From contig JACPOY010000021.1 in assembly GCA_016191245.1 (NCBI GenBank), positions 124,001 to 188,000 of the forward strand: a stretch of DNA of 64,000 bases. Direction: 5' to 3'. Origin of the DNA: Gammaproteobacteria bacterium. GTDB lineage: Bacteria; Pseudomonadota; Gammaproteobacteria; Berkiellales; Berkiellaceae. The notes beneath the pieces are model-generated. The model saw only the letters and a program-made list of their open reading frames with translations. It did not search any database and was not told the DNA's origin. A program made the position numbers and the translations under genes. This document shows, one piece after another, positions 45,796 through 54,688 of this stretch. Within the stretch, counting starts at the first letter, position 1, and each line of letters starts with the position of its first letter.

Positions 45796-46629
45796 ATGGC
45801 CTATAACGTACGTAAGGGAGTGATTGCTCCTGTTGTTGGAATTTTTTTGCTTTGTTTTGCTTTTATTCTTTTATACACGCAAGTTGTGCAAGCAAAATCA
45901 AATAAACCCCTGATTGGAATATTGTTAAATGACGGTGGGAATGGGGGATATTCACAATTTCCTTGGTACGCAATGCGACAAAACTACAGTAAAGTTATTG
46001 CTGAAAATGGCGGGATCCCAGTCTTTATTGGTCATGATATTCAACCTATAGACGATTATCTTGAATTGTTAGATGGGATTGTATTAACTGGTGGAGATTT
46101 TTATTCGCCGCCGAATGCTTATACTACGGGCATCAAAAACACACCAAACTACAAAAAATATCCACGTGAATATATTGAATTTGCATTAATTAAAAAAGGT
46201 TATGAAAAAGACATTCCTGTGATTGGCATTTGTGCCGGTATGCAACAAATGAATTTGGCCATGGGTGGCACGATATATGAAAATTTAAAAAAATCTTTAA
46301 ATACACCAATTCAGCATCGTAATGAAGATAGAGAAACTTTACAGCACAGCATCAAAATTGAGGAAAATACAGCCCTTTATAAAATGCTGAAAACAAAAAA
46401 CATGAAAGTAAATTCTAATCACAATGCTGGCATTAACAAACTCTCGCCAAAGTTTATTGTCAGCGCAAAAGCACCCGATGGGGTGATTGAGGGAATGGAA
46501 GCGCAAAATAAAAGATTTTTTATTGGCGTGATGTGGCACCCTGAATTTGTGTTAACTAAACAAGAAAAAATGCTTTGGAAAGAATTTGTGCAAGCAGCGA
46601 GTGAATATCATAAATCGAAAGGAGGGTAA
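45796..46629 (+). CDS. Class-I glutamine amidotransferase-like hydrolase (peptidase C26), exported
   Basis: The product is 277 aa of the gamma-glutamyl-gamma-aminobutyrate hydrolase (PuuD-like) family. The N-terminus is a signal peptide or anchor (GVIAPVVGIFLLCFAFILL), so unlike cytoplasmic PuuD this enzyme is exported. The nucleophile Cys is in GICAGMQQMN, preceded by DGIVLTGGDF, and the catalytic His and Glu are in WHPEFVL. It probably hydrolyses a gamma-glutamyl amide bond in the periplasm. ATG 45796 is chosen because the signal starts there; an upstream ATG at 45712 is in frame. It is followed closely by the convergent suhB. Confidence 0.85.
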   Translation: MAYNVRKGVIAPVVGIFLLCFAFILLYTQVVQAKSNKPLIGILLNDGGNGGYSQFPWYAMRQNYSKVIAENGGIPVFIGHDIQPIDDYLELLDGIVLTGGDFYSPPNAYTTGIKNTPNYKKYPREYIEFALIKKGYEKDIPVIGICAGMQQMNLAMGGTIYENLKKSLNTPIQHRNEDRETLQHSIKIEENTALYKMLKTKNMKVNSNHNAGINKLSPKFIVSAKAPDGVIEGMEAQNKRFFIGVMWHPEFVLTKQEKMLWKEFVQAASEYHKSKGG

Positions 46630-46669
46630 CCTCTGTCATTGCGCTCGCAATAATAGTATTATCAAGACC

Positions 46670-47455
46670 TTAGAAAAATTCTTTACATAATTCGGTCATT
46701 TCGTGATAAATCTTGGGTGGTCCCGCTAAAATACTTTTGCCATTCAGTATATCGCTTTCGCCATGAACGGTACTGATGTAGCCACCTGCTTCTTGAATTA
46801 ATAAAGCGCCAGCTGCGATATCCCAAGGTTTTAATCCAAATTCCCAAAAGCCATCAAGACGACCTGCAGCAACATAAGCGAGATCTAAAGCTGCAGCGCC
46901 AGCACGTCTTATCCCTGCGCAATGAGGTATGACAGCCTTTAAAAAGGTAAGATATTCGTCAAGGTAGCTAAAATCTCTAAAAGGGAAGCCCGTACCCAAA
47001 AGTGATTTTTGTAATTTTTCTGCATTGCTAACGCGTAAGCGTTTGCCATTCATTCTGGCGCCTTCACCACGAGTGGCACTAAATAGTTCGTCGCGAATAG
47101 GATCATACACAACGCCATGTTGAATTTTGTCATTGTGGGTTACACCAATGGAGATACAAAATTGTGGAAATCCATGTAAAAAATTAGTGGTGCCATCTAA
47201 AGGATCAATGATCCATGTGGTATCAGAATTTTTGCCTGGAATAAGTCCAGACTCTTCCCCTAAAATGGCATGATGAGGATATGCCTTTTTAATGGTATCA
47301 ATAATGATATCTTCTGCAGCTTTGTCTACTTGGCTTGCAAAATCATTTCGACCTTTTTCAATTATTTGCAGGTTTTCCATTTGATCTTGGGCGCGTATGA
47401 TGATTTTGCCGGCTTGTCTTGCTGCATTCACAGCGATATTTACGATTGGGTGCAT
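46670..47455 (-). CDS. suhB: SuhB, inositol-1-monophosphatase family
   Basis: The product is 261 aa, a lithium-sensitive-phosphatase-fold enzyme; in E. coli SuhB also acts in rRNA antitermination and biogenesis. Metal-binding motifs are GEESG (about 71-75), WIDPLDGTTNF and the late WDIAAGALLIQEAGG. The length matches E. coli SuhB (267 aa). It is divergent from trmJ, as is common in gammaproteobacteria. Confidence 0.94.
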   Translation of the reverse strand: MHPIVNIAVNAARQAGKIIIRAQDQMENLQIIEKGRNDFASQVDKAAEDIIIDTIKKAYPHHAILGEESGLIPGKNSDTTWIIDPLDGTTNFLHGFPQFCISIGVTHNDKIQHGVVYDPIRDELFSATRGEGARMNGKRLRVSNAEKLQKSLLGTGFPFRDFSYLDEYLTFLKAVIPHCAGIRRAGAAALDLAYVAAGRLDGFWEFGLKPWDIAAGALLIQEAGGYISTVHGESDILNGKSILAGPPKIYHEMTELCKEFF

Positions 47456-47494
47456 ATTGTTAGCAAACTAAGTCTATTTTGTTAAATTGTAGCC

Positions 47495-47503
47495 ATTATA
47501 ACA
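47495..47503 (-). promoter_or_regulatory. Extended -10 promoter for suhB
   Basis: On the minus strand TGT-TATAAT (TGnTATAAT) lies about 40 bases before the suhB start. No good -35 box is visible, as expected for extended -10 promoters. Confidence 0.5.
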
Positions 47504-47522
47504 GTATCTTGCTTAATTCACA

Positions 47523-47531
47523 TGGTATAAT
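47523..47531 (+). promoter_or_regulatory. Extended -10 promoter for trmJ and the ISC operon
   Basis: TGG-TATAAT matches the extended -10 consensus TGnTATAAT. Transcription would start near 47538 and leave a leader of about 210 bases that contains the repeat pair at 47584-47683. No clear IscR-binding motif was seen. Confidence 0.5.
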
Positions 47532-47583
47532 CTTGCCACCTAAATTTTCGTTCCAGGTAATCTTGATAGATTGCACTTCAGAT

Positions 47584-47683
47584 CCCTTCTCCCCTTGCGG
47601 GAGAAGGTTAGGATGAGGGGTATCTAAATCTTCGCAAGATTTTACACCCCTCACCCCCGCCCTCTCCCGCAAGGGGAGAGGGG
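47584..47683. repeat. Inverted repeat pair upstream of trmJ, opposite order
   Basis: A reverse copy at 47584-47620 and a forward copy at 47647-47683 are separated by 26 bases. Unlike the other pairs, the reverse copy comes first. The arms have different point changes (GAGAAGGTTAGGAT in the first, CACCCCCGCC in the second), so they do not look like a recently moved unit. The surrounding gap 47456-47746 has two promoters and no gene. Confidence 0.9.
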
Positions 47684-47746
47684 GTAAGAATCTTAAGTTT
47701 TGTATGTTTTTAAATTTTGGGTTTTTAATGTAATGCTTAAAATAAA

Positions 47747-48481
47747 ATGCTAAACCATATCCGTATTATTCTCTGCCAGCCCAGCCATCCAGGAAATATT
47801 GGCGCCACAGCGCGTGCGATGAAGAATATGGGCCTTTACAGATTAACCTTAGTTGCGCCTGAATTATTTCCTCATGTTGAGGCAATCAAAAGAGCCTCTG
47901 GGGCAGATGACATTTTGGCTCATGCTAATGTGGTGCAGACCTTTGAAGAAGCCATCGCGGATTGCCAATGGTTATTCGGCACTAGCGCCAGATCCCGAGA
48001 ATTTCCCTGGCCGCAATTAACACCCTATGAGGGAGCGCAAAAGATCCTTTCATATACGACTGTTAAACAAGAAGTGGGCATTGTATTTGGAACGGAGCGT
48101 TCAGGCTTAACAAATGAGCAGCTGCAGCGCTGTGATTACCATCTTACCATTCCTACCCATCCTGATTATTCTTCGTTAAATTTAGCTCAAGCGGTACAGA
48201 TCCTTAGCTATGAAATATATCAACGCTTTTTATCATTGTCAGAGGGTACATTCAGCTTACAAGAGGCTGATGACGCTATTGATAAAGCAACAATGGAAGA
48301 AGTGACTGGACTACTCCAGCATTTTGAAGAGATGGCTATTAAAATAGGGTTTATGCACCCTAATCATCCCAAAAAATTGATCCCTCGCTTAAAAAGACTG
48401 TTTTCTAAAGCGCAGCTTGAAAAAGAAGAAGTGAATATTTTACGAGGATTCCTCAAGTTAGTAGGCAAAGAGCAAACTTGA
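47747..48481 (+). CDS. trmJ: TrmJ, tRNA (cytidine/uridine-32-2'-O)-methyltransferase
   Basis: This SPOUT-class methyltransferase (244 aa) uses S-adenosylmethionine to methylate the ribose of residue 32 in tRNA. The N-terminal block GNIGATARAMKNMGL and the knot region FGTERSGLTNEQL are conserved. The TrmJ C-terminal helical region follows. The suhB/trmJ/iscR order matches E. coli. The next gene starts 54 bases downstream. Confidence 0.95.
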   Translation: MLNHIRIILCQPSHPGNIGATARAMKNMGLYRLTLVAPELFPHVEAIKRASGADDILAHANVVQTFEEAIADCQWLFGTSARSREFPWPQLTPYEGAQKILSYTTVKQEVGIVFGTERSGLTNEQLQRCDYHLTIPTHPDYSSLNLAQAVQILSYEIYQRFLSLSEGTFSLQEADDAIDKATMEEVTGLLQHFEEMAIKIGFMHPNHPKKLIPRLKRLFSKAQLEKEEVNILRGFLKLVGKEQT

Positions 48482-48535
48482 CTAAATTGGTCGGGTATGA
48501 CAATCTTCGCTCGATTAATAGGGGATTATTTTGTC

Positions 48536-49000
48536 ATGAAGCTAACAACAAAGGGTCGGTACGCTGTCACTGCGTTGCTTGATTTGGCCATTCACCAACA
48601 GGAAGGCCCTATTACAGTATCTCAGCTTGCGACTCGTCATGGGATATCACCTGCCTATTTAGAAAGACTAGCAGGGCAGATGCGTGCTAAAGGATTGCTC
48701 AAAAGTATTCGTGGGTCAAAGGGGGGTTATATATTAGCAAGAAACCCCGAAGAGATTACCCTTGCAGATATTATCAATGCTGTTGATGAACATATAGATA
48801 CGACTCTATGCAAAGGCAAAGCCAATTGTCATGAAGGAGGGGTATGTTTAACCCACCATTTATGGGATGAGCTTAATCATAAAATCTCACATTTTTTTCA
48901 AGGAATTACCTTAAGTGCTTTAGCCGAGCAGCCACAAGTCGTTGCGATTGCTAAAAGTAAACGTCAGCCAATGCAATTAATCAGGTTAGTGCATGCGTAA
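48536..49000 (+). CDS. iscR: IscR, Fe-S-sensing Rrf2-family repressor
   Basis: This 154-aa transcription factor of the ISC operon has an N-terminal winged-helix (about 1-70). The three cluster-ligand Cys are at 92, 98 and 104 with His107, exactly as in E. coli IscR. It represses the operon when loaded with a [2Fe-2S] cluster, so it is expected to regulate itself and the following genes. ATG 48536 gives the family N-terminus (MKLTTKGRYAV); an in-frame ATG at 48497 lies upstream. It overlaps the next small gene by 8 bases. Confidence 0.97.
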   Translation: MKLTTKGRYAVTALLDLAIHQQEGPITVSQLATRHGISPAYLERLAGQMRAKGLLKSIRGSKGGYILARNPEEITLADIINAVDEHIDTTLCKGKANCHEGGVCLTHHLWDELNHKISHFFQGITLSALAEQPQVVAIAKSKRQPMQLIRLVHA

Positions 49001-49235
49001 TGTCATATTAATATCTAACGATAATAAAGCTCAAAGTTGTTCCAACAAAATGGCACAGCAATTACTTCATCATGGTTTAGCTTATATTGTAAAATTTTAT
49101 CCCTATACTTTGAAATTAAAAAAACGATTTCCACCAAAAGATCCATTCCAAGGCGCTTTTCTTCCAGAGAGTCCTTGTGGTAAACCGCCTGCATTAGTAA
49201 AACAGATGAAATTACGTATAGAAGAAGTGATATGA
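48993..49235 (+). CDS. RRXRR/PLMP-like small protein inside the ISC operon
   Basis: An 80-aa protein sits between iscR and iscS, overlapping iscR by 8 bases and iscS as ATGA, so it is firmly within the operon. Its N-terminal half ([13 protein letters not shown], then [23 protein letters not shown]) resembles the RRXRR domain (V.V....G.P..C...RA..LL..G.A.V....PFTI.L). That domain is best known as the PLMP domain at the start of IscB nucleases and in some HNH proteins. There is no HNH or RuvC part here. The tail ends in a short helix. The standard ISC operon has no such gene. The similarity is judged by eye. Confidence 0.75.
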   Translation: MRNVILISNDNKAQSCSNKMAQQLLHHGLAYIVKFYPYTLKLKKRFPPKDPFQGAFLPESPCGKPPALVKQMKLRIEEVI

Positions 49236-50440
49236 GTAAGCAGTTATATTTTGATTATGCCGCAACGACACCGATGGATCCCCGTGTTATCGAAAAAATG
49301 GTAACGTGCATGCGGAAAGATTTTGGTAATCCTGCGTCGCGTTCACATACATTTGGTTGGCGTGCAGAAGAACTCGTTGAAACAGCTCGAGAGCAGGTGG
49401 CAGCATTAATTAATGCCGATCCACGAGAAATCATTTGGACAAGTGGTGCAACAGAATCCGATAATTTAGCTATCAAAGGCGCAGCGCAATTTTATCAGCG
49501 TAAAGGTAAGCATATTATTACCAGTAAAATTGAGCATAAAGCCGTACTTGATACATGTCGACAACTCGAAAGAGAAGGTTTTGAAGTAACGTATTTGGAA
49601 CCAGACAATCAAGGTGTTGTGAGTCTTGAAAAGATTCAAGCCGCGATACGAGAAGATACAATAGTACTTTCGCTAATGCATGCGAATAATGAAATTGGTA
49701 CTATTCAAGATATTGAAGCCATTGGCAAATTAACACGTCAAAAAGGCATTATTTTTCATGTTGATGCGGCACAATCGGTTGGTAAAATACCTATTGATAT
49801 GCAACAAAATGAAATAGATTTGCTCTCCATTTCAGGTCATAAGCTATATGGACCTAAAGGAATTGGCGCGTTATTTGTTCGTCGCAAACCAAGGGTAAGA
49901 CTCAATCCGCAAATGCATGGTGGTGGACATGAGCGGGGTATGCGCTCAGGAACATTACCCACTCACCAAATTATAGGTTTTGGTGAAGCCTGTCGCTTAG
50001 CAAAAGAAGAAATGACTGTAGAAGCCAAACGTATTAAAGCGTTAAAAGATCAATTATGGAATGGTCTCAAAGATATTGAAGAAATCTACTATAATGGCCA
50101 CCCAACACAATGCTTGCCTGGGATTTTAAATTTAAGTATTAATTATATTGAAGGTGAATCTTTGATAATGGGATTAAAAGATTTGGCACTTTCTTCGGGT
50201 TCGGCATGTACCTCAGCCAGCCTTGAACCTTCATATGTTTTACGATCATTAGGCTTAAATGATGAATTGGCACACAGCAGTTTGCGCTTTTCATTGGGGC
50301 GTTTTACAACAGAAGATGAAGTGAATCGTGCTATTCAATCTGTTCGCAAAGTGATTTCTCGTCTTCGAGAAATGTCACCTTTATGGGATATGTTCAAAGA
50401 AGGCGTCGACCTCAGCACTATCGAATGGGCCGCACATTAG
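49232..50440 (+). CDS. iscS: IscS, cysteine desulfurase
   Basis: The product is 402 aa, a PLP enzyme that takes sulfur from cysteine for Fe-S clusters, tRNA thiolation and other uses. Motifs are [14 protein letters not shown] at the N-terminus, [20 protein letters not shown], the Schiff-base Lys in [10 protein letters not shown] and the active-site Cys in [15 protein letters not shown]. The conserved end ([20 protein letters not shown] region) is typical of IscS as opposed to SufS or NifS. It is coupled to the preceding 80-aa gene. Confidence 0.97.
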   Translation: MSKQLYFDYAATTPMDPRVIEKMVTCMRKDFGNPASRSHTFGWRAEELVETAREQVAALINADPREIIWTSGATESDNLAIKGAAQFYQRKGKHIITSKIEHKAVLDTCRQLEREGFEVTYLEPDNQGVVSLEKIQAAIREDTIVLSLMHANNEIGTIQDIEAIGKLTRQKGIIFHVDAAQSVGKIPIDMQQNEIDLLSISGHKLYGPKGIGALFVRRKPRVRLNPQMHGGGHERGMRSGTLPTHQIIGFGEACRLAKEEMTVEAKRIKALKDQLWNGLKDIEEIYYNGHPTQCLPGILNLSINYIEGESLIMGLKDLALSSGSACTSASLEPSYVLRSLGLNDELAHSSLRFSLGRFTTEDEVNRAIQSVRKVISRLREMSPLWDMFKEGVDLSTIEWAAH

Positions 50441-50462
50441 AATTTATTAAAGGGGATTTTGA

Positions 50463-50870
50463 ATGGCTTATAATGAAAAAGTAATCGATCATTACGAAAA
50501 CCCACGAAATGTGGGTAATTTAGATAAAAACAGCCCCCATGTTGGCACTGGCATGGTCGGTGCGCCTGCTTGTGGTGATGTCATGAAGTTGCAAATTGAG
50601 GTGGATGAGACAACCGGCAAAATCCAAAAAGCAGTTTTTAAAACATTTGGGTGTGGTTCCGCCATCGCTTCTAGTTCTTTAGCAACCGAATGGTTGAAGG
50701 GGCGAACTTTAGAAGAAGCTGATAAAATAAAGAATACGGATATTGCACAGGAATTGAAGCTTCCGCCCGTGAAAATACACTGTTCGCTATTGGCAGAAGA
50801 TGCCATTAAAGCAGCTATTAATGATTACCGAGCTAAACATGAACGAATCGAAGATGCAACTACCAACTAA
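50463..50870 (+). CDS. iscU: IscU, Fe-S cluster scaffold
   Basis: This 135-aa scaffold assembles [2Fe-2S] clusters on IscS-delivered sulfur. The three ligand Cys are present: GAPACGDVMKL (with Asp after the Cys), FGCGSAIASSS and HCSLLAEDAI. The HscA recognition motif LPPVK precedes the last. It is slightly longer at the C-terminus than E. coli IscU (128 aa). Its 3' end overlaps the iscA start. Confidence 0.97.
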   Translation: MAYNEKVIDHYENPRNVGNLDKNSPHVGTGMVGAPACGDVMKLQIEVDETTGKIQKAVFKTFGCGSAIASSSLATEWLKGRTLEEADKIKNTDIAQELKLPPVKIHCSLLAEDAIKAAINDYRAKHERIEDATTN

Positions 50871-51237
50871 TTTACCAGCTTCTGATCCAGGATTGCAAAT
50901 CACGCAAGCCGCGCTAAATCATATTCGGCGCTCAATCGAAAAAGCAAGCACACCTAAACCGATGGGCGTGCGAGTGGGGGTGAAAAAGGCAGGTTGTTCA
51001 GGTTATGAATATGTATTGGAATATGCCTATCCGGAAATGCAAAGAGAAGTTGATTTTGCTTTTAAGCTTGAAAATGTGACAGTGCTTATTGATAAGGAAA
51101 TTTATTTAAAATTCTTTAAAGGTGGCACGGTGATGGATTTTCGTAAAGAGGGTATCAACGAAGGATTACAATTTGAGAATCCTAATGTTGGTCAGCAGTG
51201 CGGTTGTGGGACAAGTTTTACGCTAACAGATGAGTAA
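50839..51237 (+). CDS. iscA: IscA, Fe-S assembly A-type carrier
   Basis: This A-type cluster carrier of about 132 aa has the three Cys in CSGYEYVLEY and the C-terminal CGCGTSF. The N-terminus is longer than in E. coli IscA (107 aa), and the start is uncertain among ATG 50839, 50854 and 50800, all within the end of iscU. None has a strong ribosome-binding site, so translational coupling to iscU is likely. Confidence 0.93.
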   Translation: MNESKMQLPTNLPASDPGLQITQAALNHIRRSIEKASTPKPMGVRVGVKKAGCSGYEYVLEYAYPEMQREVDFAFKLENVTVLIDKEIYLKFFKGGTVMDFRKEGINEGLQFENPNVGQQCGCGTSFTLTDE

Positions 51238-51245
51238 TAATCAAC

Positions 51246-51746
51246 ATGCTTGAAAAAGGCGATTACTTTACTTTGTTTGGTTTGCCGCAAACGTTTACTC
51301 AAGATTTGTCTCAAATTAAATCGCGTTATCATCGGTTGCAACAGAAAATGCATCCAGATAATTTTGTGCATGCTACACCCCAGGAAAAGCGTATTGCAGT
51401 TGAATTTGCAGCAACAATTAATGAAGCATACCGTACATTGATAACGCCATTAAAAAGAGCAATTTACTTACTTAAAGTTCGCGGCGTTGATATTCAATCA
51501 GAAACGGATACCAATATGCCGATTGAGTTTTTAATGCAGCAAATGGAAATGCGTGAACGCCTAGCAGATGGCGAGGTCCTGCAAGTAAAAGAAGAAGTGC
51601 GTGCAAAGTTGATGGAAAGTGAAGCTAAATTGAGTGAATTATTAGATGCACAAAATACCCCATTACCTTTAGCACGAGAAGAAGTGCGAAAAATGTTATT
51701 TTATGTCCGGTTAAATGAAGAAATCATTGAAAAAGATCAATCATGA
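51246..51746 (+). CDS. hscB: HscB, J-type co-chaperone
   Basis: The product is 166 aa. An N-terminal J-domain contains HPDNF (family HPD motif, about 36-40) and a C-terminal helical domain binds IscU. The co-chaperone stimulates HscA to release clusters from IscU. It lies 8 bases after iscA and just before hscA. Confidence 0.95.
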   Translation: MLEKGDYFTLFGLPQTFTQDLSQIKSRYHRLQQKMHPDNFVHATPQEKRIAVEFAATINEAYRTLITPLKRAIYLLKVRGVDIQSETDTNMPIEFLMQQMEMRERLADGEVLQVKEEVRAKLMESEAKLSELLDAQNTPLPLAREEVRKMLFYVRLNEEIIEKDQS

Positions 51747-51753
51747 GTTAAGC

Positions 51754-53601
51754 ATGCCATTATTACAAATTCAAAATCCAAAAGAAATAAAACAAAAACC
51801 ACCAGCCATTGGCATTGATTTAGGCACGACACATTCATTAGTAGCCTGTGATATCAATGGACAAATACAAGTCATTCCTGATGATAAAGGGCATGTTTTA
51901 TTACCTTCAGTAGTACGCTATTTACCCAAAGGGGATGTTCTCGTTGGCAATGAAGCAAAAGCGCACTTTGCCCAAGATCCTCATAATACAATCGTTTCAG
52001 TGAAAAGATTAATGGGCCGAAGTCCCAGTGATGTGCTTGCGCTCCCTCATTCTCTTGATTATCAATTTGTCGACACTAAAGCATCATTTTGTGAGCTAGT
52101 CACCATTGCTGGAAAAGTAAATCCAATTGAAGTTTCTGCACAAATATTAAAGAAACTGATGAAACAAGCTCATCATATTGATAAAGATATCCATGAGGCA
52201 GTGATTACTGTTCCTGCCTATTTTGATGATGCACAACGACAAGCTACCAAAGATGCTGCGCGCATTGCGGGTATCAAAGTTTTACGATTACTGAATGAGC
52301 CCACTGCTGCGGCCATTGCTTATGGTTTAGATAGGCATGCACAGGGGAATTGCCTTATATTTGATTTAGGTGGTGGAACCTTTGATGTTTCTTTGCTGCA
52401 ATTATCTCAAGGTGTTTTTCAGGTATTAGCAACCGGGGGAGACACCGCATGTGGTGGTGATGATATTGATCATTTGATTGCACATTGGGCGTTGAATCAA
52501 TTAAATCTTAGCAATCAAGATATTCATTACTCTGAAGTTGTTGTTAAAGCAAGAGTTGCCAAAGAAGACTTAACGTTACAGTCATCAAGCATCATTACAC
52601 TTAAAGACAAGCAATGTACTTTGACGGTTTCAATATTAAATGAGTTAATTACGCCGTTAGTGAATAAGACATTAGCAATTTGTCAACGTGTACTAAAAGA
52701 TGCAGCTGTCATGATTAGCGACATTGATCATGTTGTTCTTGTGGGGGGGATGACACGTACGCCATTTATTCGCGAGAAAGTTGCTCAATTTTTTAATCAG
52801 GCGCCGTTAACAGATATTGATCCTGATAAAGTGGTTGCCATTGGTGCTGCTATTTCTGCCAGCATTTTGTCAGGCCATCGCGTTGATAACAATATGTTGT
52901 TATTAGATGTTGTCCCCTTGTCATTAGGAATTGAAATGATGGGTGGCGTTGTTGAGAAAATATTAATGCGTAATACGCCTATTCCTGCCACTGCCACGCA
53001 AACCTTTACTACCAGCGTTGATGGACAAAATGGATTAAGCTTGCATCTTGTGCAAGGAGAACGTGAGTTGGCTAAAGATTGCCGATCGCTCGCTCATTTT
53101 GATTTATCTGGGTTTCCTGCAATGCCTGCGGGTAAAGCGCGCATTGATGTCACCTTTCGAATTGATACCGATGGTTTATTAGAAATTGAAGCTATTGAAG
53201 CCTCCGGTGTCAAAAGTAAGATTTGCGTCAAACCCAGTTATGGTTTAACAGATGAGGCAGTAACAGCGTTGATTGAATCATCAATTACTAATGCTGAAGA
53301 AGATATTGCTAACAGAAAATTATATGAGCGAATGACTGAGGCAAATCAATTGTTAATGAGTCTTGATAAGGCGCTTGGAACAGATAGTGCACTGTTGTCT
53401 TCTATTAAACTAGAAGAAATAATCCAAGCAAAAGCAGCATTATTACAATCGCTGGATAGTAAAGATGTAAAAAAGATTAATATTGCCTTGGAAGCACTTG
53501 AAAACAAAACGCAGGAATTTGCAGAATTACGTTTAAATACCATTTTATCGCAAGCACTGATGGGCAAATCCATCAGTGATATAGAGAATAGTTTAGTATG
53601 A
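51754..53601 (+). CDS. hscA: HscA, Hsp70-type chaperone for Fe-S assembly
   Basis: The product is 615 aa (E. coli 616). The nucleotide-binding domain has GIDLGTTHSLVA (about 23-34), the DLGGGTFDVS phosphate motif and the GGMTRTP adenosine-binding block. The substrate-binding domain recognises IscU LPPVK. The start at 51754 is chosen because the family's N-terminus (MPLLQI) begins there; a longer frame overlaps hscB. It ends in an ATGA overlap with fdx. Confidence 0.96.
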   Translation: MPLLQIQNPKEIKQKPPAIGIDLGTTHSLVACDINGQIQVIPDDKGHVLLPSVVRYLPKGDVLVGNEAKAHFAQDPHNTIVSVKRLMGRSPSDVLALPHSLDYQFVDTKASFCELVTIAGKVNPIEVSAQILKKLMKQAHHIDKDIHEAVITVPAYFDDAQRQATKDAARIAGIKVLRLLNEPTAAAIAYGLDRHAQGNCLIFDLGGGTFDVSLLQLSQGVFQVLATGGDTACGGDDIDHLIAHWALNQLNLSNQDIHYSEVVVKARVAKEDLTLQSSSIITLKDKQCTLTVSILNELITPLVNKTLAICQRVLKDAAVMISDIDHVVLVGGMTRTPFIREKVAQFFNQAPLTDIDPDKVVAIGAAISASILSGHRVDNNMLLLDVVPLSLGIEMMGGVVEKILMRNTPIPATATQTFTTSVDGQNGLSLHLVQGERELAKDCRSLAHFDLSGFPAMPAGKARIDVTFRIDTDGLLEIEAIEASGVKSKICVKPSYGLTDEAVTALIESSITNAEEDIANRKLYERMTEANQLLMSLDKALGTDSALLSSIKLEEIIQAKAALLQSLDSKDVKKINIALEALENKTQEFAELRLNTILSQALMGKSISDIENSLV

Positions 53602-53936
53602 CGAAAATTACTTTTTTGCCGCATGCCGAAGTTTGCCCCGAAGGCAAGACGATAGAAGTGTCACCTGGTCAATCTATTCTCGATGCTGCATTATCTCATG
53701 GAATTGATATAGAGCATGCTTGTGAAAAATCCTGTGCGTGTACAACTTGTCATGTGATTGTGCGTAAAGGCTATGATTCTCTTAATGAAGCTGAAGAGCG
53801 CGAAGAAGATTTATTAGATAAAGCCTGGGGATTAGAGCCACAATCTCGTCTTAGTTGTCAGGCCATTGTTGATGATGAAGATTTGGAAATTGAAATACCA
53901 AGGTACACCATTAATCAGGTATCGGAGAAACGTTAA
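53598..53936 (+). CDS. fdx: Fdx, ISC [2Fe-2S] ferredoxin
   Basis: This 112-aa adrenodoxin-type ferredoxin supplies electrons for cluster assembly. The ligands are in CEKSCACTTC (CX5CX2C) and a later LSCQ. It overlaps hscA and iscX by a few bases, as in the E. coli operon. Confidence 0.96.
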   Translation: MTKITFLPHAEVCPEGKTIEVSPGQSILDAALSHGIDIEHACEKSCACTTCHVIVRKGYDSLNEAEEREEDLLDKAWGLEPQSRLSCQAIVDDEDLEIEIPRYTINQVSEKR

Positions 53937-54139
53937 TGTCATATCAGTGGACAGATATTCAAAATATTGCGCAAGACTTGGCAGAACAACATCCAGATGT
54001 CGATCCACAAATGGTTCGATTTACCGATTTACATCGATGGGTGTGTGAATTGCCTGATTTTAAAGACGATGCTAAAAAAAGTAATGAAAAAATACTAGAA
54101 GCGATACAAGCAGCTTGGATGGAAGAGGTGGCAGAATAG
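53936..54139 (+). CDS. iscX: IscX, ISC operon regulator of IscS
   Basis: This is a 67-aa acidic protein that binds IscS and iron and tunes sulfur delivery. The family signature is WTDIQNIAQDLAEQHPDVDP and then VRFTDLHRWVCELPDF, with conserved Trp and Asp/Glu residues. Last gene of the ISC cluster, overlapping fdx as TAATG. Confidence 0.95.
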   Translation: MSYQWTDIQNIAQDLAEQHPDVDPQMVRFTDLHRWVCELPDFKDDAKKSNEKILEAIQAAWMEEVAE

Positions 54140-54147
54140 GGAATGAT

Positions 54148-54165
54148 GAGGGTACCTCGACCCTC
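54148..54165 (+). terminator. Weak hairpin after iscX
   Basis: GAGGGT pairs with ACCCTC across six bases, nine bases after the iscX stop. Without a T-run it is only a candidate end of the ISC transcript. Confidence 0.3.
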
Positions 54166-54179
54166 CCTTACATCAGACC

Positions 54180-54208
54180 TTCTTAATAAACCTTGCCTAA
54201 GGTATAAT
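54180..54208 (+). promoter_or_regulatory. Candidate sigma-70 promoter of ndk
   Basis: TTCTTA and TATAAT are separated by 17 bases, about 49 bases before the ndk start. The -10 box is perfect and the -35 is weak. Confidence 0.4.
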
Positions 54209-54256
54209 TACGTAGCTTAATATTATTAGTTGGATTAATGACCTGGAGATATAAGA

Positions 54257-54688
54257 ATGGCTGTTGAGCGTACATTATCAATTATCAAGCCCGATGCAGT
54301 AGCAAAAAATAACATCGGTGAAATCATTGCCCGCTTTGAAAAAGCAGGCTTGCGCGTTATCGCTGCTAAAATGATGCAGCTTTCCCGTGAACAAGCTGAA
54401 GGCTTTTATGAAGTACATAAAGCGCGTCCGTTTTTTAAAGATTTAGTTACTTTTATGATGAGCGGCCCTGTACTTGTGCAAGTACTTGAAGGCGATAATG
54501 CCATTGTTAAAAACCGTGATGTGATGGGTGCAACGAATCCTAAAGATGCAGCTCCAGGTACGATTCGTGCCGATTTTGCTGTTTCAATTGATGAAAATGC
54601 GGTTCATGGATCGGACGCGCCTGAAACGGCAGCGAACGAAATTAAATTCTTCTTTAAAGATAATGAATTATGTCAACGGACACGCTAG
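54257..54688 (+). CDS. ndk: Ndk, nucleoside diphosphate kinase
   Basis: The product is 143 aa and phosphorylates nucleoside diphosphates using ATP. The start [12 protein letters not shown] is typical, and the active-site His is in [11 protein letters not shown] good ribosome-binding site (CTGGAGAT) precedes it. It overlaps rlmN by 19 bases, so the two are probably coupled. Confidence 0.97.
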   Translation: MAVERTLSIIKPDAVAKNNIGEIIARFEKAGLRVIAAKMMQLSREQAEGFYEVHKARPFFKDLVTFMMSGPVLVQVLEGDNAIVKNRDVMGATNPKDAAPGTIRADFAVSIDENAVHGSDAPETAANEIKFFFKDNELCQRTR

